From Chrysomallon squamiferum (lineage: Eukaryota; Mollusca; Gastropoda; Neomphalida; Peltospiridae), in contig CM022667.1 in assembly GCA_012295275.1 (NCBI GenBank), positions 8,891,538 through 8,955,537 of the forward strand: a stretch of 64,000 bases of DNA. Direction: 5' to 3'. Shown here piece after piece: positions 25,808 to 37,070 of this stretch. The stretch's first letter is position 1. Each line of letters starts with the position of its first letter. A program made the position numbers and the translations under genes. The notes beneath the pieces are model-generated. The model was not told where the DNA came from. It saw only the letters and a list, made by a program, of their open reading frames with translations, and did not search any database.

Positions 25808-28800
25808 GTATTTATTTTTAACTTGAAACTCCACCTAGGGGTACTAGAAAGAACCGCCAAAAGCCAGGTAAATCATATTCTAGAGTGCCGAAAAAATATC
25901 ATTTATTGTCCAGTAATTTTGAGAAAATATTTTCAAATTGGATATGCCTCAAATAAAGTGCATTTTCTGTACTAACTCCTGCACTACAAGGACAGGTGTT
26001 ACCAAACATTAGAACTCTGACAGAAACAGACACATCTCATACCATCAGTGTAACCACAAATTATTTAAATACTCAGTTTTCTTTCCTCTTTTTCTGATCA
26101 CTATGGTAGAAACAGACAAAGCTCATGTCATGGGGAAAATATTTTATACAATCTAAAACAATAACTAGAGATTATTTTTCAGCTCACTGAAATCATTTTA
26201 ATGGTTTCCATAAGTACAAGGCAAGTCCAAATCATGACCATCACAGCAGCCACAAAAGGTACTCGACAGATTAATTAATTTAATTAATTTTTTTAAAAAT
26301 ATAATTAAAAATCTATGACTTACCAACAAGGACAATGGCAATGCTTTCTGGTAGGTAGTGGAACCGTGTCTGGAGAAGCATATGAGTAAGCAGAATACTT
26401 ATTGCTGGAATAAAAAGAAAAATCATAATACAACTTTGCAGCAGAGCAACACTGTCATGTGCAGTCAAGCCAGATCTGAATTATCAGTCCACTTCATCAT
26501 AGTGCAAAATGTCTCTCTGTGTGAAAATCACTCATTTATCTTGAGTCAAAGATCTTTCTAAACGAATTTCACATATAGTATAAAATGATGTATGCTAATT
26601 TATTACCATACTAATTCCACATGAATAATAAAAATCTGGGTTGCATTTTCACAGTGTAAAATGAGGGTTGCATTCAGTCATTAATCACTGTATGGATTTC
26701 ACATGTACTGTAGTCTAAAACATGAGATGTACTTTCAGTCATAGGTCAACGTTACATGTTATGGTAAAATTACTCTCTCTGTGAAGTTCACATAATAAGA
26801 GATAATAAACTGAGAGTTATATAATTTCAGTCAGATTTCAACACTGTAAACTAAAATGTTTCTCTGTATGACTTTCACATATAACTGTAAAATGTTTCTG
26901 TGTATGAATTTCACATATAAACTGTAAAATGTTTGTATGATTTCATATAAACTGTAAAATGTTTCTCTATGAATCTCAAATATAACTGTAAAATGTTTCT
27001 GTGTATGAATTTCACATATAACTGTAAAATGTTTCTGTGTATGAATTTCACATATAAACTGTAAAATGTCTGTATGATTTCACATATGCTGTAAAATGTT
27101 TCTCTATAAATCTCAAATATAACTGTAAAATGTTTCTCTATGAATCTCAAATATAACTGTAAAATGTTTCTCTATGAATTTCAAATATAACTGTAAAATG
27201 TTTGTCTGTGTGAATTTCACATACAAACTGATGGTTATATATTTACTATCAGTATTCAGCTGAGTATAGTGTATATTTTCTGTGTGTATGAATTTCATAG
27301 ACTTCGCAAAAACCACTGCTTGTACTTTTGATTATTTTTTCTACTATGTTTTTTTTTTTAACACCAATGAATTTCACCTATTTTTCAGTTTTTAATAATC
27401 TCACTAGAACTGCAAAGCTGATAGATCCAACCAGTGCTATTGATCTGGTTTCTCAATGCTTTGTTTTGTTTTTTGATGAAAACAAAAGACTTTAAACAAA
27501 AACTGTATCAGCTGCAGTTGGAAGAGGTGAAAGGTATATCTACATCTAGCCAAGTATGTCCAGCGATTTTAATGTGTGTGCATGTATGTGAGCATGTATA
27601 TGTGTGTATAAGTGTGTGTGGGGGTGTGTGTAAAATATTAAATACACTTCAAATAAACATTGTTTTTAATTTTCCTAAGTACAAATCAATAATCTTTCTG
27701 ACCAAGGAATAATTATGTGAATAAAATGCTAATAATAATATTTAAAAAAAAAAGGAAACACATGATAAAATTTAAATTTAAAATCAATAACTAACAAAAT
27801 TAACTATTCATTATCAAAATAATAATAATAATAATGATAATGCTGTTCAAAAAGGGAAAAAGAAAATAAACAGAATTAAATTAAAATTTATGATCAGTAA
27901 GTATAAAAATGAAATATTTGTTAAATTTTTTTTTATTAATAAATAAGTATAAAATGAATGAATGATCTGGTTAACTAGAAAACAAAAGAAACTTGAAATT
28001 GTAATGAACCCATTTCTTTAACTCTACCAAGATAACTAAATAATTATTTCTAAAATAATCACAAATGTCCACAATTATTAGAAGCAGGTTTGTCATGATC
28101 ATATTTACCACAACTTTTATTGGAGATATACCAATTTTTTTTGAAATGAAACAAATTTAATTATTAAGATAGAAATGTAAAACAAATCTTTCAAAACACA
28201 AATGAGGCAGAGATCTGAATGACAATAAAACTAACAGCAGTGTTTTTTTAATTTTTTATTATTATACTAAATTCTGCCTAATTTCACCTGCTCTTTACAA
28301 ACTGCAAGCTGCTCATCATTGTAAATAAAGGTAAATAATATTATGTTACTGTGGAAACATAAACCGAAACCTAATTGGAAATTATGATAATGGCCAAACT
28401 TTCTTGCAAAACATTTGTATTTAACCTTTATCTAGTAATAAAAAAAAAGATATTCATACTGGCAACACCAGGCATAGGCATTTCATTAACCCAACAAATT
28501 ATTTTCACCTACACACACATAAAAATGTTGGCGCTTTGTAATATACTAAAACAAAATGATACACATTCGACAGCTTGTTATACAATTAAACTGACCCTGG
28601 ACAATAATTCAATTTCCAAGGATTGTGCAGCACAGCAAATGTTCTTTGTGTCTGAATAGAGCAAACGTTCTTTCTGCCTAAATAGAACAAATGTTCTTGT
28701 GTCTAAACAGAGCAATGATCTTTGTGTCTATATTATAAAGAAGAAATGTCTTTCGTGTCTGAATAGAGCAAATCATCTTTGTGTCTGAATAGAGCAAATA

Positions 28801-31800
28801 TTCTTCATGTCTGAATAGAGAAAATATTCTTCATTTCTGAATAGAGAAAATGTTCTTTGTGCCTAAATGGAGGGAATGTTCTTTGTGTCTGAATAGAACA
28901 AATGTTCTTATGTCTAAATAGAACAAATGTTCTTTGTGTTTGAATAGAGCACATGTTCTTTGTGTTGAAATAGAACAAATATTCTTTGTGTTGAAACAAA
29001 GCAAATGTTCTTTGGATCTAAATGGAATGAACTCACAGGAAAGAGTAGAAGTGTTTTTGAGTAAATAAATTATAAACAGCAAGCTTTTTTCAAAGTATAA
29101 TGAGATGAGCAAAATCTTATGTGAAATATTCTTTTTTCTTCAATACGTAAAAACACCTACATGCATATTAACATAAAGACTGCTTTATATCTGTTAGTTA
29201 ACTTTTTAGCTAAATGTTATGTGTGTATCTTGATTATGATTATGTATATAAATATACTATATTTATATACGCTCTATATGTCAATATTTATTAAATCAAA
29301 GTCTACCATTCTTGAGATGAACAATTTTGTGTTTTTTTTCTTGGCTACACAAGTCTTTGAACCCAGAAAAGAAGCAGTCCAACTCTACAGCATTCATACC
29401 AAATCCTGATTATAATACGTGTTGAGTGAAAGTTCTATCGCTATTAATTTAACATGAGCATATAACTTGGCTATGTGCATCTAGATTTTTGTTCTTAACC
29501 ATCCTAGGAAAACAATTAGCTTAACACTATCCTGATATAAATTTATATTTTCTGAAAAGAAGACATCTTGATAAAATGTGGAATCATCATGGTCTTATTA
29601 TTTTACTGTACAAGAATTTATTGTTAGCAAAGTATGGTCACCAGTTAAAAATAAAACAGTAATTTGAAACAATACAGTTATGCCTGCTGAACATTCCTGC
29701 AAAGGTAACTTTAACGAAGGACTGTCATCCAGGTAATACATTATATGTTACTATGGAGACATAAACCAAGAAATTTTAATGACAGAAATGTCCAATAAAA
29801 AAAATTAAAAGAATTAAAAAATAAAACCAGGTATTCGATTACCACGGAGACACATACCAACAACCAAGAGAATGAAGAAAATTGTCAGACTGCTGTGACG
29901 TTCCTCTTCTGCAGAACCTTTTTCTGGCAGCTCTGCTTCCTTGTCTTTAGCTATTGTCGTGGAAACGGTAGTTTTGGTAGCATTGGTCAATAATGCAGGA
30001 AAAATACTGGAGAAATGAAAAAAAATAAAAATAATAATAAATTAAATTTAATAATATCAAAAAGAAACAAAGCAAAAGCAAAATCAGTGAAGAATATCAA
30101 AAACTTGAGGGTGTTGTTATTGCGGTGGGTAAATTTTCTTCAGAATATAACAAAGTTTCATTATAAAAATGACATAGTTTGTATCTGGTAACACTCCTTT
30201 GAAATAAATAATAATAAGAAGAAGAAAAATAAAAAAAGGAATGATGATGATATGATGATATAAATGGTAGAAAACACTGATGAAATTCTCTGTGCTAATG
30301 AAACAAATAATAATATGGTCATACTACCGTATTTTCTCAGCATATTTCATATGCGGATTTTGTGGTGTTTGAACAAATATTTTAGAAATACCTAGAGTGA
30401 TAACAATAACAGTAGTAGTAATAACAATGATGGTAATAATAATAAGAAGAAGAAGGAGAACAACAGCAACATCAATTTTTTTTTTTTTTTTTTTTTAATG
30501 AATGCAGTAGATTTAAAACTACTGGACTAAGTACAATGAACTCACCTCTCTGAATTATCACTTTTCTGCACAAGAATGAGATTAGTTAGGCAAAACAAGA
30601 TTATTTTGAAAATTTGTGAACTAATCACACAACTGCCATACAGTAACATGACGAAGTGTGTAACCAAACAAGTAAAATATCACTCACATATGTCAGACTT
30701 GTTTCTAAGCAGTTAAAGTGCAATTATAGCAATAAATATTGTAATATTCAGTGTGCATTAATAACTTGAAAAAATATTCATAAATATTAACACATGAACT
30801 GAAATAAAAAAAAGCCATTTGAATGTTCTAATTAAAATACATGTACATATTAATTAACTTTATTATAATAATTACATAAATTTTAATAAATATAGTTCTA
30901 ATTTTTTAATTATTATTATTATTATTATTATACCTGTAGAGAAAGAAAAACAAATATACGTTTTATGCATTTCATATTTACGGTTTTATTTTCAGTCCAT
31001 TTGTCCTTCATTCTTTCAAATCTATTTTTCAGTCCTTCAGTCTTTGTATCTCACTTCTCTTTTTCAGTCTCTATTTCCTCACTCTCTCTCTCTCTGTCAT
31101 TACATAATTCCGAGTACACATTACGTTACAGCAGAATGGTAAAAACACATGTTGACAGTCAGAAGATTCAAGTAGGCATCATGGGCCAGCTTTTCAGCCA
31201 AGAAGATTCCACTGAATGATTACATTAGACATCCATTTCAGTAATTAATTCAGTGAAATACAAATGATCAAAATTCCTCAAAAGTGGTTTAAGTAAACAA
31301 AGACAACTAATGATAGGAAAATAAACTACAACAATTCTATAGCAATTGCTCTCAAAGATTATTTAAAAAAATACACCTGAACAGTAATAATAAACAGACT
31401 GATGAACCAAACATTTTCTGCTTTTCTCACACAGAAATAATTTTTCACGACTCCAGGGAAGCAGATATTAGCATCATTCATTCAACTGTGACAAAAATGT
31501 GTGGCAGTGTGCCTGTGGGTGTGAGTGCATTAGATATCTAAATAAATTAGCAATATATTGCAGTCGTTATCAGGGTAACAATACATTTTAATTATTAACA
31601 TGTTTTAAAAACAGTTGCTCTTTATTATTTTCAATTATATACCAGTCCAACATTATTGAATTAAAAAAGTTACGTAAAAAAAAAGAAGAAAGAAATAAAA
31701 CTCAATATAAAATTATTTATATATAGATATATTTTTTTTTCTTGTGTTTTTGTTAAAAACAACTTAATAACAAGCAACAGCTGTTTACAATCATGTTTTA

Positions 31801-34100
31801 TTGTATTACCCAGCCAACACAAAACTCTTGAACAGTACAAATAACAGCCTAGATTAGGTGATACATTTCTGTAATTCTCTGAATGTCTTTTATAATTACA
31901 CATTCTAGACATCTTACTCTAAAACAATAAGAAACACGGCAATGATTATATTGACTGTAATCGTTTTGCTGGCTAACATTTTCTGTTTTCTTTTTGTTTC
32001 ATCCTGACATTATGTCACATTTGTAAGAGAAACTAACAAAATTGTAGTGACACAATCATAGTGTAAAAGAGGCTATGTATACATGTTTTCTAGTTACATT
32101 ATTTTAAACTCTTATTATTAGTAAAAGTTGGTTTGTTTAATGATAAAAAAATAAAACAATTAAATAAAGACTAAATAATGTTTTGAAGGCATTATGGTTA
32201 TTATTAACAATACTGTTATTATTTCCCGAGGGACAGACAAGTTATCTCCAGTGTTATAGAAAAAAGAGGCACAATGTCAATAACCTTTAATGATGCAGAC
32301 TAAAATGGTTTCTTGAAAATGTAGCAAATGTATTTAGCTATTTTATATCTGGTTACATATAAAGAGATTGTTATAATTCAATATATTCTGACTGCTAAAT
32401 ACTAAAGATAAATGTGAGAAATTAAAACTACAACTGTTTAGAGGTTACTGATTTGGTAGATATAAAAATCTACACCAACTACTTTCTAACTCACTAACAT
32501 TCTAACACTAATACTGGTATTCAGGATGATAAAAAATGTCCAGGATTCTGTTAACATCATTAGACTTGCATATCAAAACTTTCCCAAACTCAATTTAATC
32601 ATCAAACTGAAAGATTAACCTACTGCAGAATACGTATTTGTTAATTATATAAAATGTCAAAAACGGGCCTAGCCAAGCAATCATTCATTAACACAATTTA
32701 TGGGCATAGAAATCTTTCTAATTTGAGCTCATCAATAAATTGATTAAACTGACACAAGGTAGACAGGACTGCGACATGTGCTGTCAATGAGGTTTCTTTC
32801 ATTAAGGGAAGATCCATGATTTCAGAAGATGCAGCGTGTGCAGCCACTGCAGTGTATGTATTGTTCAGGTTTCAGAATAATGGTTGATAAAAAAAAGATT
32901 AAAAAATTAAAAACAGGAACAACAATCTCATGGCTTTTTTTATTTTAGTAATTAAAACAATACATTGTCAGACAGTTCCACTGCTGTTACTATTTTTTGG
33001 CTATTTTTAATAATATTTTATAAAATAGACATCAATCTTTGCTAATAATAAAGTTTGACAGTAATAAAACAAGTCTGATAAACTTATTTAGTTAAAAGCT
33101 AATTTAAAAAAAAAAAAAAATTAAAAGACTGACATTACACAGTAAAGACAAAAAACAAAACAGGTAACATTATCTGTATTTTTTTTAAACACTAAGAGGT
33201 GGGCTCAGTGATTTGGGTGAGGGGCAATGGGTAACAGGATTAATTCCCCTTAATACATCTTTTGATTCATTTCCCACTAAGTAGTAAGTTGTGATATATG
33301 CATTCTCACATATAGAATATACATAAAAGAGATTCTTTAGATGATGAAAAAGTGTAGTGCACTGTTTGATGATGTCAGGCTTCTTCTCTCATTAACTGCA
33401 TTCTCTGTGATAGTTTATATGATGTGTATAACAGATTAAAAAAGTGTTTTGAGTCAATGAGTGTTGTCAAAAAAAACCCAATATCTTTTTGTGATATAAT
33501 TTCTTTTATTATAATAATTAATTATTCTCTACAAAGAGTTTGAAAGGATGTTTTGTTTCTTTTAAAGCTTATAGAACAGCATTTGATAAACCATCTAGGG
33601 GCATTGACTATTGCTGGGAAACACTGCACATGTTAACAGAAGATACAACATTTATGATTTAACAAAAATGTATCGGTCAACTCGTCTGCCATTGAGCTTG
33701 TTGACTGCGTCATCCTTCTAATCCTTTCAGTTTTCCTGAGGAAACGTGTGGAAGGGTCAAACAAATTAACTCAAGTGACTGTGAATATTATTATTACGAT
33801 ATTTTAATTATTTATAAATTAAAAATTAATAAATTACCTTGCATTAGAAGAACTATTAGCCGCCGTTAAATTATTTTCTGTCAGCGTCTTCACACTTGTG
33901 TTTTCCTTTGCCCGAAGTGTTACCATAAAGGGCTCGGGTGGCGTAAACCGTCTTTTTTGTTTTTCGTGGTAAGTGTTGCTTTGTTTCTGAAACCCATTCG
34001 GCGGATCCGTTACTGCTTCGACATTTGGTCCAAATGGCAACTCACAGAAATTGATAACCAACACTGCCACCAAACCAGCTAAAAGAGACCCGTACTTCAT
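17469..34100 (-). CDS. SLC9A8: Sodium/hydrogen exchanger 8 (NHE8), 16-exon model, 654 aa
   Basis: Exons in coding order: 34100-33838, 30006-29858, 26404-26324, 25104-25055, 24617-24534, 23780-23679, 23390-23212, 23072-22934, 22489-22384, 22040-21924, 21450-21368, 20938-20827, 20457-20315, 19529-19449, 19008-18865, 17600-17469. The total is 1965 nt with all phases agreeing. The ATG at 34100 starts a signal-like helix ([17 protein letters not shown]). It is followed by a luminal loop with five N-x-S/T sites around residues 70-97. Exchanger landmarks are LLPPIIFE (195-202), [13 protein letters not shown] (262-274), [11 protein letters not shown] (288-298) and [14 protein letters not shown] (from 489). 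The cytoplasmic tail has [11 protein letters not shown] and MNTLTNKWY, diagnostic of NHE8 rather than plasma-membrane NHEs. NHE8 exchanges Na+ (or K+) for H+ in Golgi, endosomal and apical membranes. It is somewhat longer than human NHE8 (about 580 aa), chiefly through N-terminal sequence. Introns 6 and 9 use GC donors. Confidence 0.95.
17608..18060. repeat. Composite AGT-rich minisatellite in the last SLC9A8 intron
   Basis: AGT and AGC trinucleotide blocks alternate with a conserved spacer, AATAACAATAATCATAGTAA, which recurs about seven times at intervals of roughly 40-75 bp. It therefore looks like a higher-order minisatellite rather than a plain trinucleotide run. A looser AGT/AGC continuation reaches about 18165. 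The array starts only a few bases from the acceptor of SLC9A8 exon 16. Confidence 0.9.
19587..20180 (-). repeat. Tandem decayed copies of the 3' end of SLC9A8 exon 13
   Basis: On the plus strand, exon 13 and its donor begin at about 20311 with TTTTACTTTCAACAGTGGCA then TCGTGGAGCCACC. Related blocks occur at about 19590, 19725, 19850, 19985 and 20118, spaced roughly 125-140 bp. For example, the block at 19725 reads TTTTACTTTTAACACAGGCA then TAGTGGAACCTCCC. On the minus strand, two of them still read [13 protein letters not shown] and [13 protein letters not shown], against [13 protein letters not shown] in the real exon; of these two, only the block at 19725 clearly keeps a GT donor at the exon border. 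No acceptor is apparent for them, so they look like nonfunctional junction duplications rather than alternative exons. Confidence 0.8.
20500..20815. repeat. Repeats in SLC9A8 intron 12, including a copy of the exon 8 acceptor
   Basis: Two things are nested here. First, TTTCTTACACTGGAATATTA and flanking sequence occur at about 20499 and 20756, a direct repeat with about 257 bp spacing. Second, 20567-20700 matches the exon 8 acceptor region at 23046-23150. GCAGAGAACTCTAAAATGGT TCTGGG corresponds to the first codons of exon 8 and the polypyrimidine tract, followed in both places by A-rich sequence, a CA run and AGAGAAGCTATACC or AGAAAAACTATACC. Confidence 0.8.
21246..21281. repeat. (CA)n microsatellite
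   Basis: CA dinucleotide run in intron 11 of SLC9A8. A similar run lies at 20655-20680 in intron 12. Confidence 0.9.
22185..22249. repeat. (GT)n microsatellite
   Basis: About 65 bp of GT dinucleotide in SLC9A8 intron 9, one of the two introns with a GC donor. Confidence 0.95.
22384..22489 (-). other. SLC9A8: SLC9A8 exon 9, followed by a GC donor
   Basis: The exon encodes [16 protein letters not shown] and [14 protein letters not shown]. The reading frame and the next exon ([16 protein letters not shown]) force the junction at TCA-G|GCAAGT. The intron therefore starts with GC, with otherwise ideal bases at donor positions +3 to +6, and ends in CAG at the exon 10 acceptor. Confidence 0.85.
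23679..23780 (-). other. SLC9A8: SLC9A8 exon 6, followed by a GC donor
   Basis: The exon encodes [17 protein letters not shown] to GGGIYLLGQ. The next exon starts [17 protein letters not shown], which in the family follows GQ directly. The junction is GGA-CAG|GCAAGA, so this intron begins with GC. It is the second such intron in the gene. Confidence 0.85.
23789..23840. repeat. (AAAT)n microsatellite
   Basis: AATA tetranucleotide run in SLC9A8 intron 5, followed to about 24140 by A-rich, low-complexity DNA. Confidence 0.9.
24650..25040. repeat. Degenerate 40-45 bp tandem repeat in SLC9A8 intron 4
   Basis: Variants of ATTCTAGAAACACTTTCAGT followed by AAAGT recur eight or nine times with heavy divergence across the whole intron between exons 5 and 4. 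Confidence 0.7.
25771..25803. repeat. (TA)n microsatellite
   Basis: Short TA dinucleotide run in SLC9A8 intron 3. Confidence 0.9.
26820..27240. repeat. Minisatellite, unit about 34-37 bp, about 10-11 copies
   Basis: Units built from AACTGTAAAATGTTTCTCTA and TGAATTTCACATAT are repeated in SLC9A8 intron 2. The last few units are the most alike (TCTATGAATCTCAAATATAA). Minus-strand readings give spurious [17 protein letters not shown]-like frames. Confidence 0.9.
28635..29035. repeat. Minisatellite, unit about 31 bp, about 12-13 copies
   Basis: Units close to AATAGAGCAAATGTTCTTTG followed by TGTCTG repeat across 400 bp of SLC9A8 intron 2. Copies differ by several substitutions. Minus-strand frames such as [10 protein letters not shown] are repeat translations, not genes. 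Confidence 0.9.
30546..30565 (-). other. Candidate 20-nt microexon in SLC9A8 intron 1
   Basis: On the minus strand, a pyrimidine-rich acceptor ending CTTGTGCAG precedes 20 nt, which end at a perfect GTGAGT donor. The 20 nt leave phase 2, exactly what exon 2 needs, and encode KSDNSE plus a split codon. Exon 1 also ends in phase 2, so inserting this piece between exons 1 and 2 would shift the frame into a stop. It would be in frame only after a phase-0 upstream exon, for instance an alternative first exon that I cannot see. Confidence 0.3.
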
Positions 34101-34995
34101 CCTGACAGGTATGTTAACAAGCACACCATTTCACAACGGAACAGAAACTGTTACGGTTAACTGTTGTTTTTACAACAACCATGCTTGGTTTATAAAAATA
34201 ACAAATGACGATACTCCAGGCTGGATAGGAAGAAGCGCCGGAAGTTGTGAGTTTGGCCTCGATTTCAATTCAAGGTGTCTGCGCCCATTCAACTGTTCAT
34301 GCTGCCTGATGGTTCCGTTGTTGTTTTTATTTTCGAGAAAGTTTGGTAAAATATGATTAATTATTTGGAACCGATGCATCACATTTTACTGTTAAGAACA
34401 TTTATTGAATATCGGATTTTGATATTACTTTTGGCTAAAGTTGCAAAATAAACTGGTGACAGGCGGAAATATTTTTTAGGATGTCCCTTATCTGTCATAT
34501 TCAACGTATTGCCATCATTGTGATTATCATGATTTAATGATTATGATGTAACAGTACCAGAGTACGGATTAGTGTATCGACATTTATAGTCATACAAATT
34601 ATGAACGTTTTATATGTAAAGTAAAAGCTACAGATTGTCATTTATATTTTAATTTTAATTATTTTTTACAGTTTTATATTCAGATGAAGTTTTTAAGTGT
34701 TATGACTAGTCTACTGCTGTTGATGTTTTCATCAGTTAATCCGTTTTTCATTGATAAATGTCACTCTCGGTGAATATGCAATAAACAAGATATTCCATGT
34801 ATAAATATAAATTATACGTATTTGGTTTCAGTTTTATTTTTCATTTAAAAACCTTTATCGACTACAGTCCTGGTTGTACATTATAATTATACTGCATAAA
34901 AATAATGATTAATTAAGAAAAACTCAGCTGAGCTGATTTCCAATTTTTAGTTGTCAATGAAATCAAATAAACTTTTTAATTCTTATTCTTAGGAA
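34101..34995. promoter_or_regulatory. Shared upstream region of SLC9A8 (minus) and the Mpv17-like gene (plus)
   Basis: About 0.9 kb separates the two divergent start codons. The GC content rises around 34130-34330, consistent with promoter and 5' UTR sequence. The Mpv17-like coding exon has its own acceptor (TTCTTAG at 34986-34992), so at least one noncoding first exon of that gene must lie in or upstream of this interval. No convincing TATA box was seen on either strand. A bidirectional promoter is an inference from the spacing. Confidence 0.45.
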
Positions 34996-37070
34996 ATGGT
35001 GCTGATATTCAAGACAAGACCTCTGCTGAATACCATGGTAACATATGCCATAGTGTGGACAGCATCAGACATCAATGAACAGAAACTAATATGTCGTAAA
35101 CAGAAGCTTGATCTGTGGAAAACATTTCGCATGGGAGTCGTAGCAACGTTTGTTGTAGCGCCTCAGGTTTTTACTTGGCTGAGAGTAGCAGAAAAACTGT
35201 TTCCGGGAAAAACGTTTAGAACTGTTATAAAAAAAGTTGTTTCAGAACAGATTCTGTTTACACCAGCAGCTATTTTGTGTTTCTATGCAGGTAAAAAAAA
35301 AAAAAAAAAATAAAAAAAATAAAAAAACATTTTTTATATTCATGTAAGCAGTGTTAAGTAACTGAAATTCTTCTGTTTTAGCAACACTATCTTCTAATAT
35401 CTTACAATGTTTTGCTTCTTTATTTCTTTTGTTTCTAAACTTTACAGTATCAAAGTGTGTAGTCTGTTACTAGTGGTGGTATTGATGGTTATTGTAGTTT
35501 TCATCTGCATGCAAGTAAACATATGACTGATGTCATAGACTGATACTTGTACCTAGTGTTATCAAATTATTTAACTGCATTCAATAATATGGATGTCTGG
35601 TTATTTTTGAATTAATATTGAAAAACTGTTCATGAACACTGTAAAGCACAGCAACACAATTGGTAATATCTCTGGGTTACGAATATCTGGAAATATTTCA
35701 AAATTTAAATGGATGATATATAGACAGGAATTATTTCATTCTTCTTTAACAGCCTAAGTTTGAAAACGAAATACTGATATGTATATATATTTTAAAAATG
35801 TCCAGCTTAATGTGGAATTTATTGGCTATACCTAAAATCAACGAACATTTTTTTGTATTATTCCTTCTTTTTTACTTTTACCATTTTATATTATCAGCCA
35901 CAAGTGTTTTGGAGAAAAAAGATCCAGTGAAAGAAATAAAAGCAAAATCTCTAAAAACATATGGAGTAAGTACATACAAATCTACTTAGTAAATCACACA
36001 TCACTGGTTACGCATTAATCTTGCTTGTGATCACTATAGGATCTATTCCCACCATAATACATGTATATTTTTTCAAAACATTGCTCCATAAAAATAACTC
36101 TTCTAACAGGCCGCGGTGTATCCTAACTAGATGATATTCATATAAAAATATCTTGCTGTTATCAAAGCAAAATGAACAGAAAATAATGAGAAAAGTTATC
36201 TATCCTTGTCTGAGATGATATTGACTGGGGGTGTTAGGTCATTACAGTGGCAGTTAAGAAATGTTGAGTCCACCATTTAATAAAATATTATTTTCCTTTC
36301 TATTACTGCTTCTGCTACTTTATTATTAGTAGTAGTAGCAAATGTAGTAGTAGTAGTGATAGTAGTAACAGTGGCAGCAGGAGTAGTAGTAGCAACAGTA
36401 GTAGTTTTAGTATTATTAATTTATTAGTTTTTAACTTTCTGAGCTTTATGTTTAGAACAGAACATTTTAACATTATTTATCAAAACAATGCTTATATAAC
36501 ATTTCACAATTTTAACACTGAAGTTAACAATGTGTTTTATTTTATATTATTTTATTTTATTTTATTTTATTTTATTTTATTTTATTTTTTTATTTTATTT
36601 TATTTATTTTTTTAAATTTTAGACTGGTTTAATGTGGTGGCCATTTGTACAGTCAGTAAATTTCAGATTTGTGCCTCATCAGTATAAACCAGTGTTTGTG
36701 GCAGGAGCATCGTTTATCTGGAGCAACTTCCTCTCATTTATGAAAGAAGATCACATTCACGTAAGTTTAATTTTTAAATACTGCTGATTTTTGTATTACA
36801 TTATGCTTAAATAGATCCAAGCAAGAAACTTGGTAATTTGATTACGTTACCAGTAGATTCAAGTAAGAAAACCAGTCATCCATTATGTTACCAGTAAGAA
36901 AACCAGTCATCCATTATGTTACCAATAGGTACAAGTAAGAAATAAAAATTGTGATGGTTTAATCATTATTTAAGAGGTTAATATATATTTTTTAAATGTA
37001 TTTTTTCTAATGCCTGAATATAAAGTTGATAACTGCAATTTGTTTTCTTTCTTTTCAGCGCCATTCCTGA
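34996..37070 (+). CDS. MPV17L: Mpv17/PMP22-family membrane protein, Mpv17-like, 170 aa
   Basis: Coding exons: 34996-35290, 35898-35965, 36623-36760, 37059-37070, with matching phases and GT-AG borders. The ATG lies three bases after an AG acceptor (GAAATGG), implying an upstream noncoding exon. The protein starts MVLIFKTRPLLNTMVTYAIV and contains the family's four amphipathic/membrane helices. Exon 3 carries the signature TGLMWWPFVQSVNF and RFVPHQYKPVFVAG, where the family usually has W-P-x-x-Q-x-x-N-F-x-x-V-P. It ends KEDHIHRHS-stop. At 170 aa the size is typical. Mpv17-family proteins sit in mitochondrial inner or peroxisomal membranes. The single-domain length and N-terminus fit Mpv17-like 1 best, but MPV17L2 or PXMP2 is not excluded. 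Confidence 0.88.
36537..36610. repeat. (TTTTA)n microsatellite next to a splice acceptor
   Basis: A TTTTA pentanucleotide run ends about a dozen bases before the AG acceptor of exon 3 of the Mpv17-like gene (AG at 36621-36622). It effectively supplies the polypyrimidine tract. Confidence 0.9.

Noticed and set aside
26911-27316. Repeating IEKHFTV-type minus-strand frames
   Set aside because: Translation of the minisatellite in SLC9A8 intron 2.
28805-29112. Repeating FRHKEHF-type minus-strand frames, CRISPR-like at first glance
   Set aside because: Units of about 31 bp have no unique spacers and diverge along their whole length, so this is a minisatellite. The setting is an animal intron.
34051-34356. 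101-codon plus-strand frame
   Set aside because: It begins antisense to SLC9A8 exon 1 and runs into the promoter interval, without a recognisable domain or splice link.
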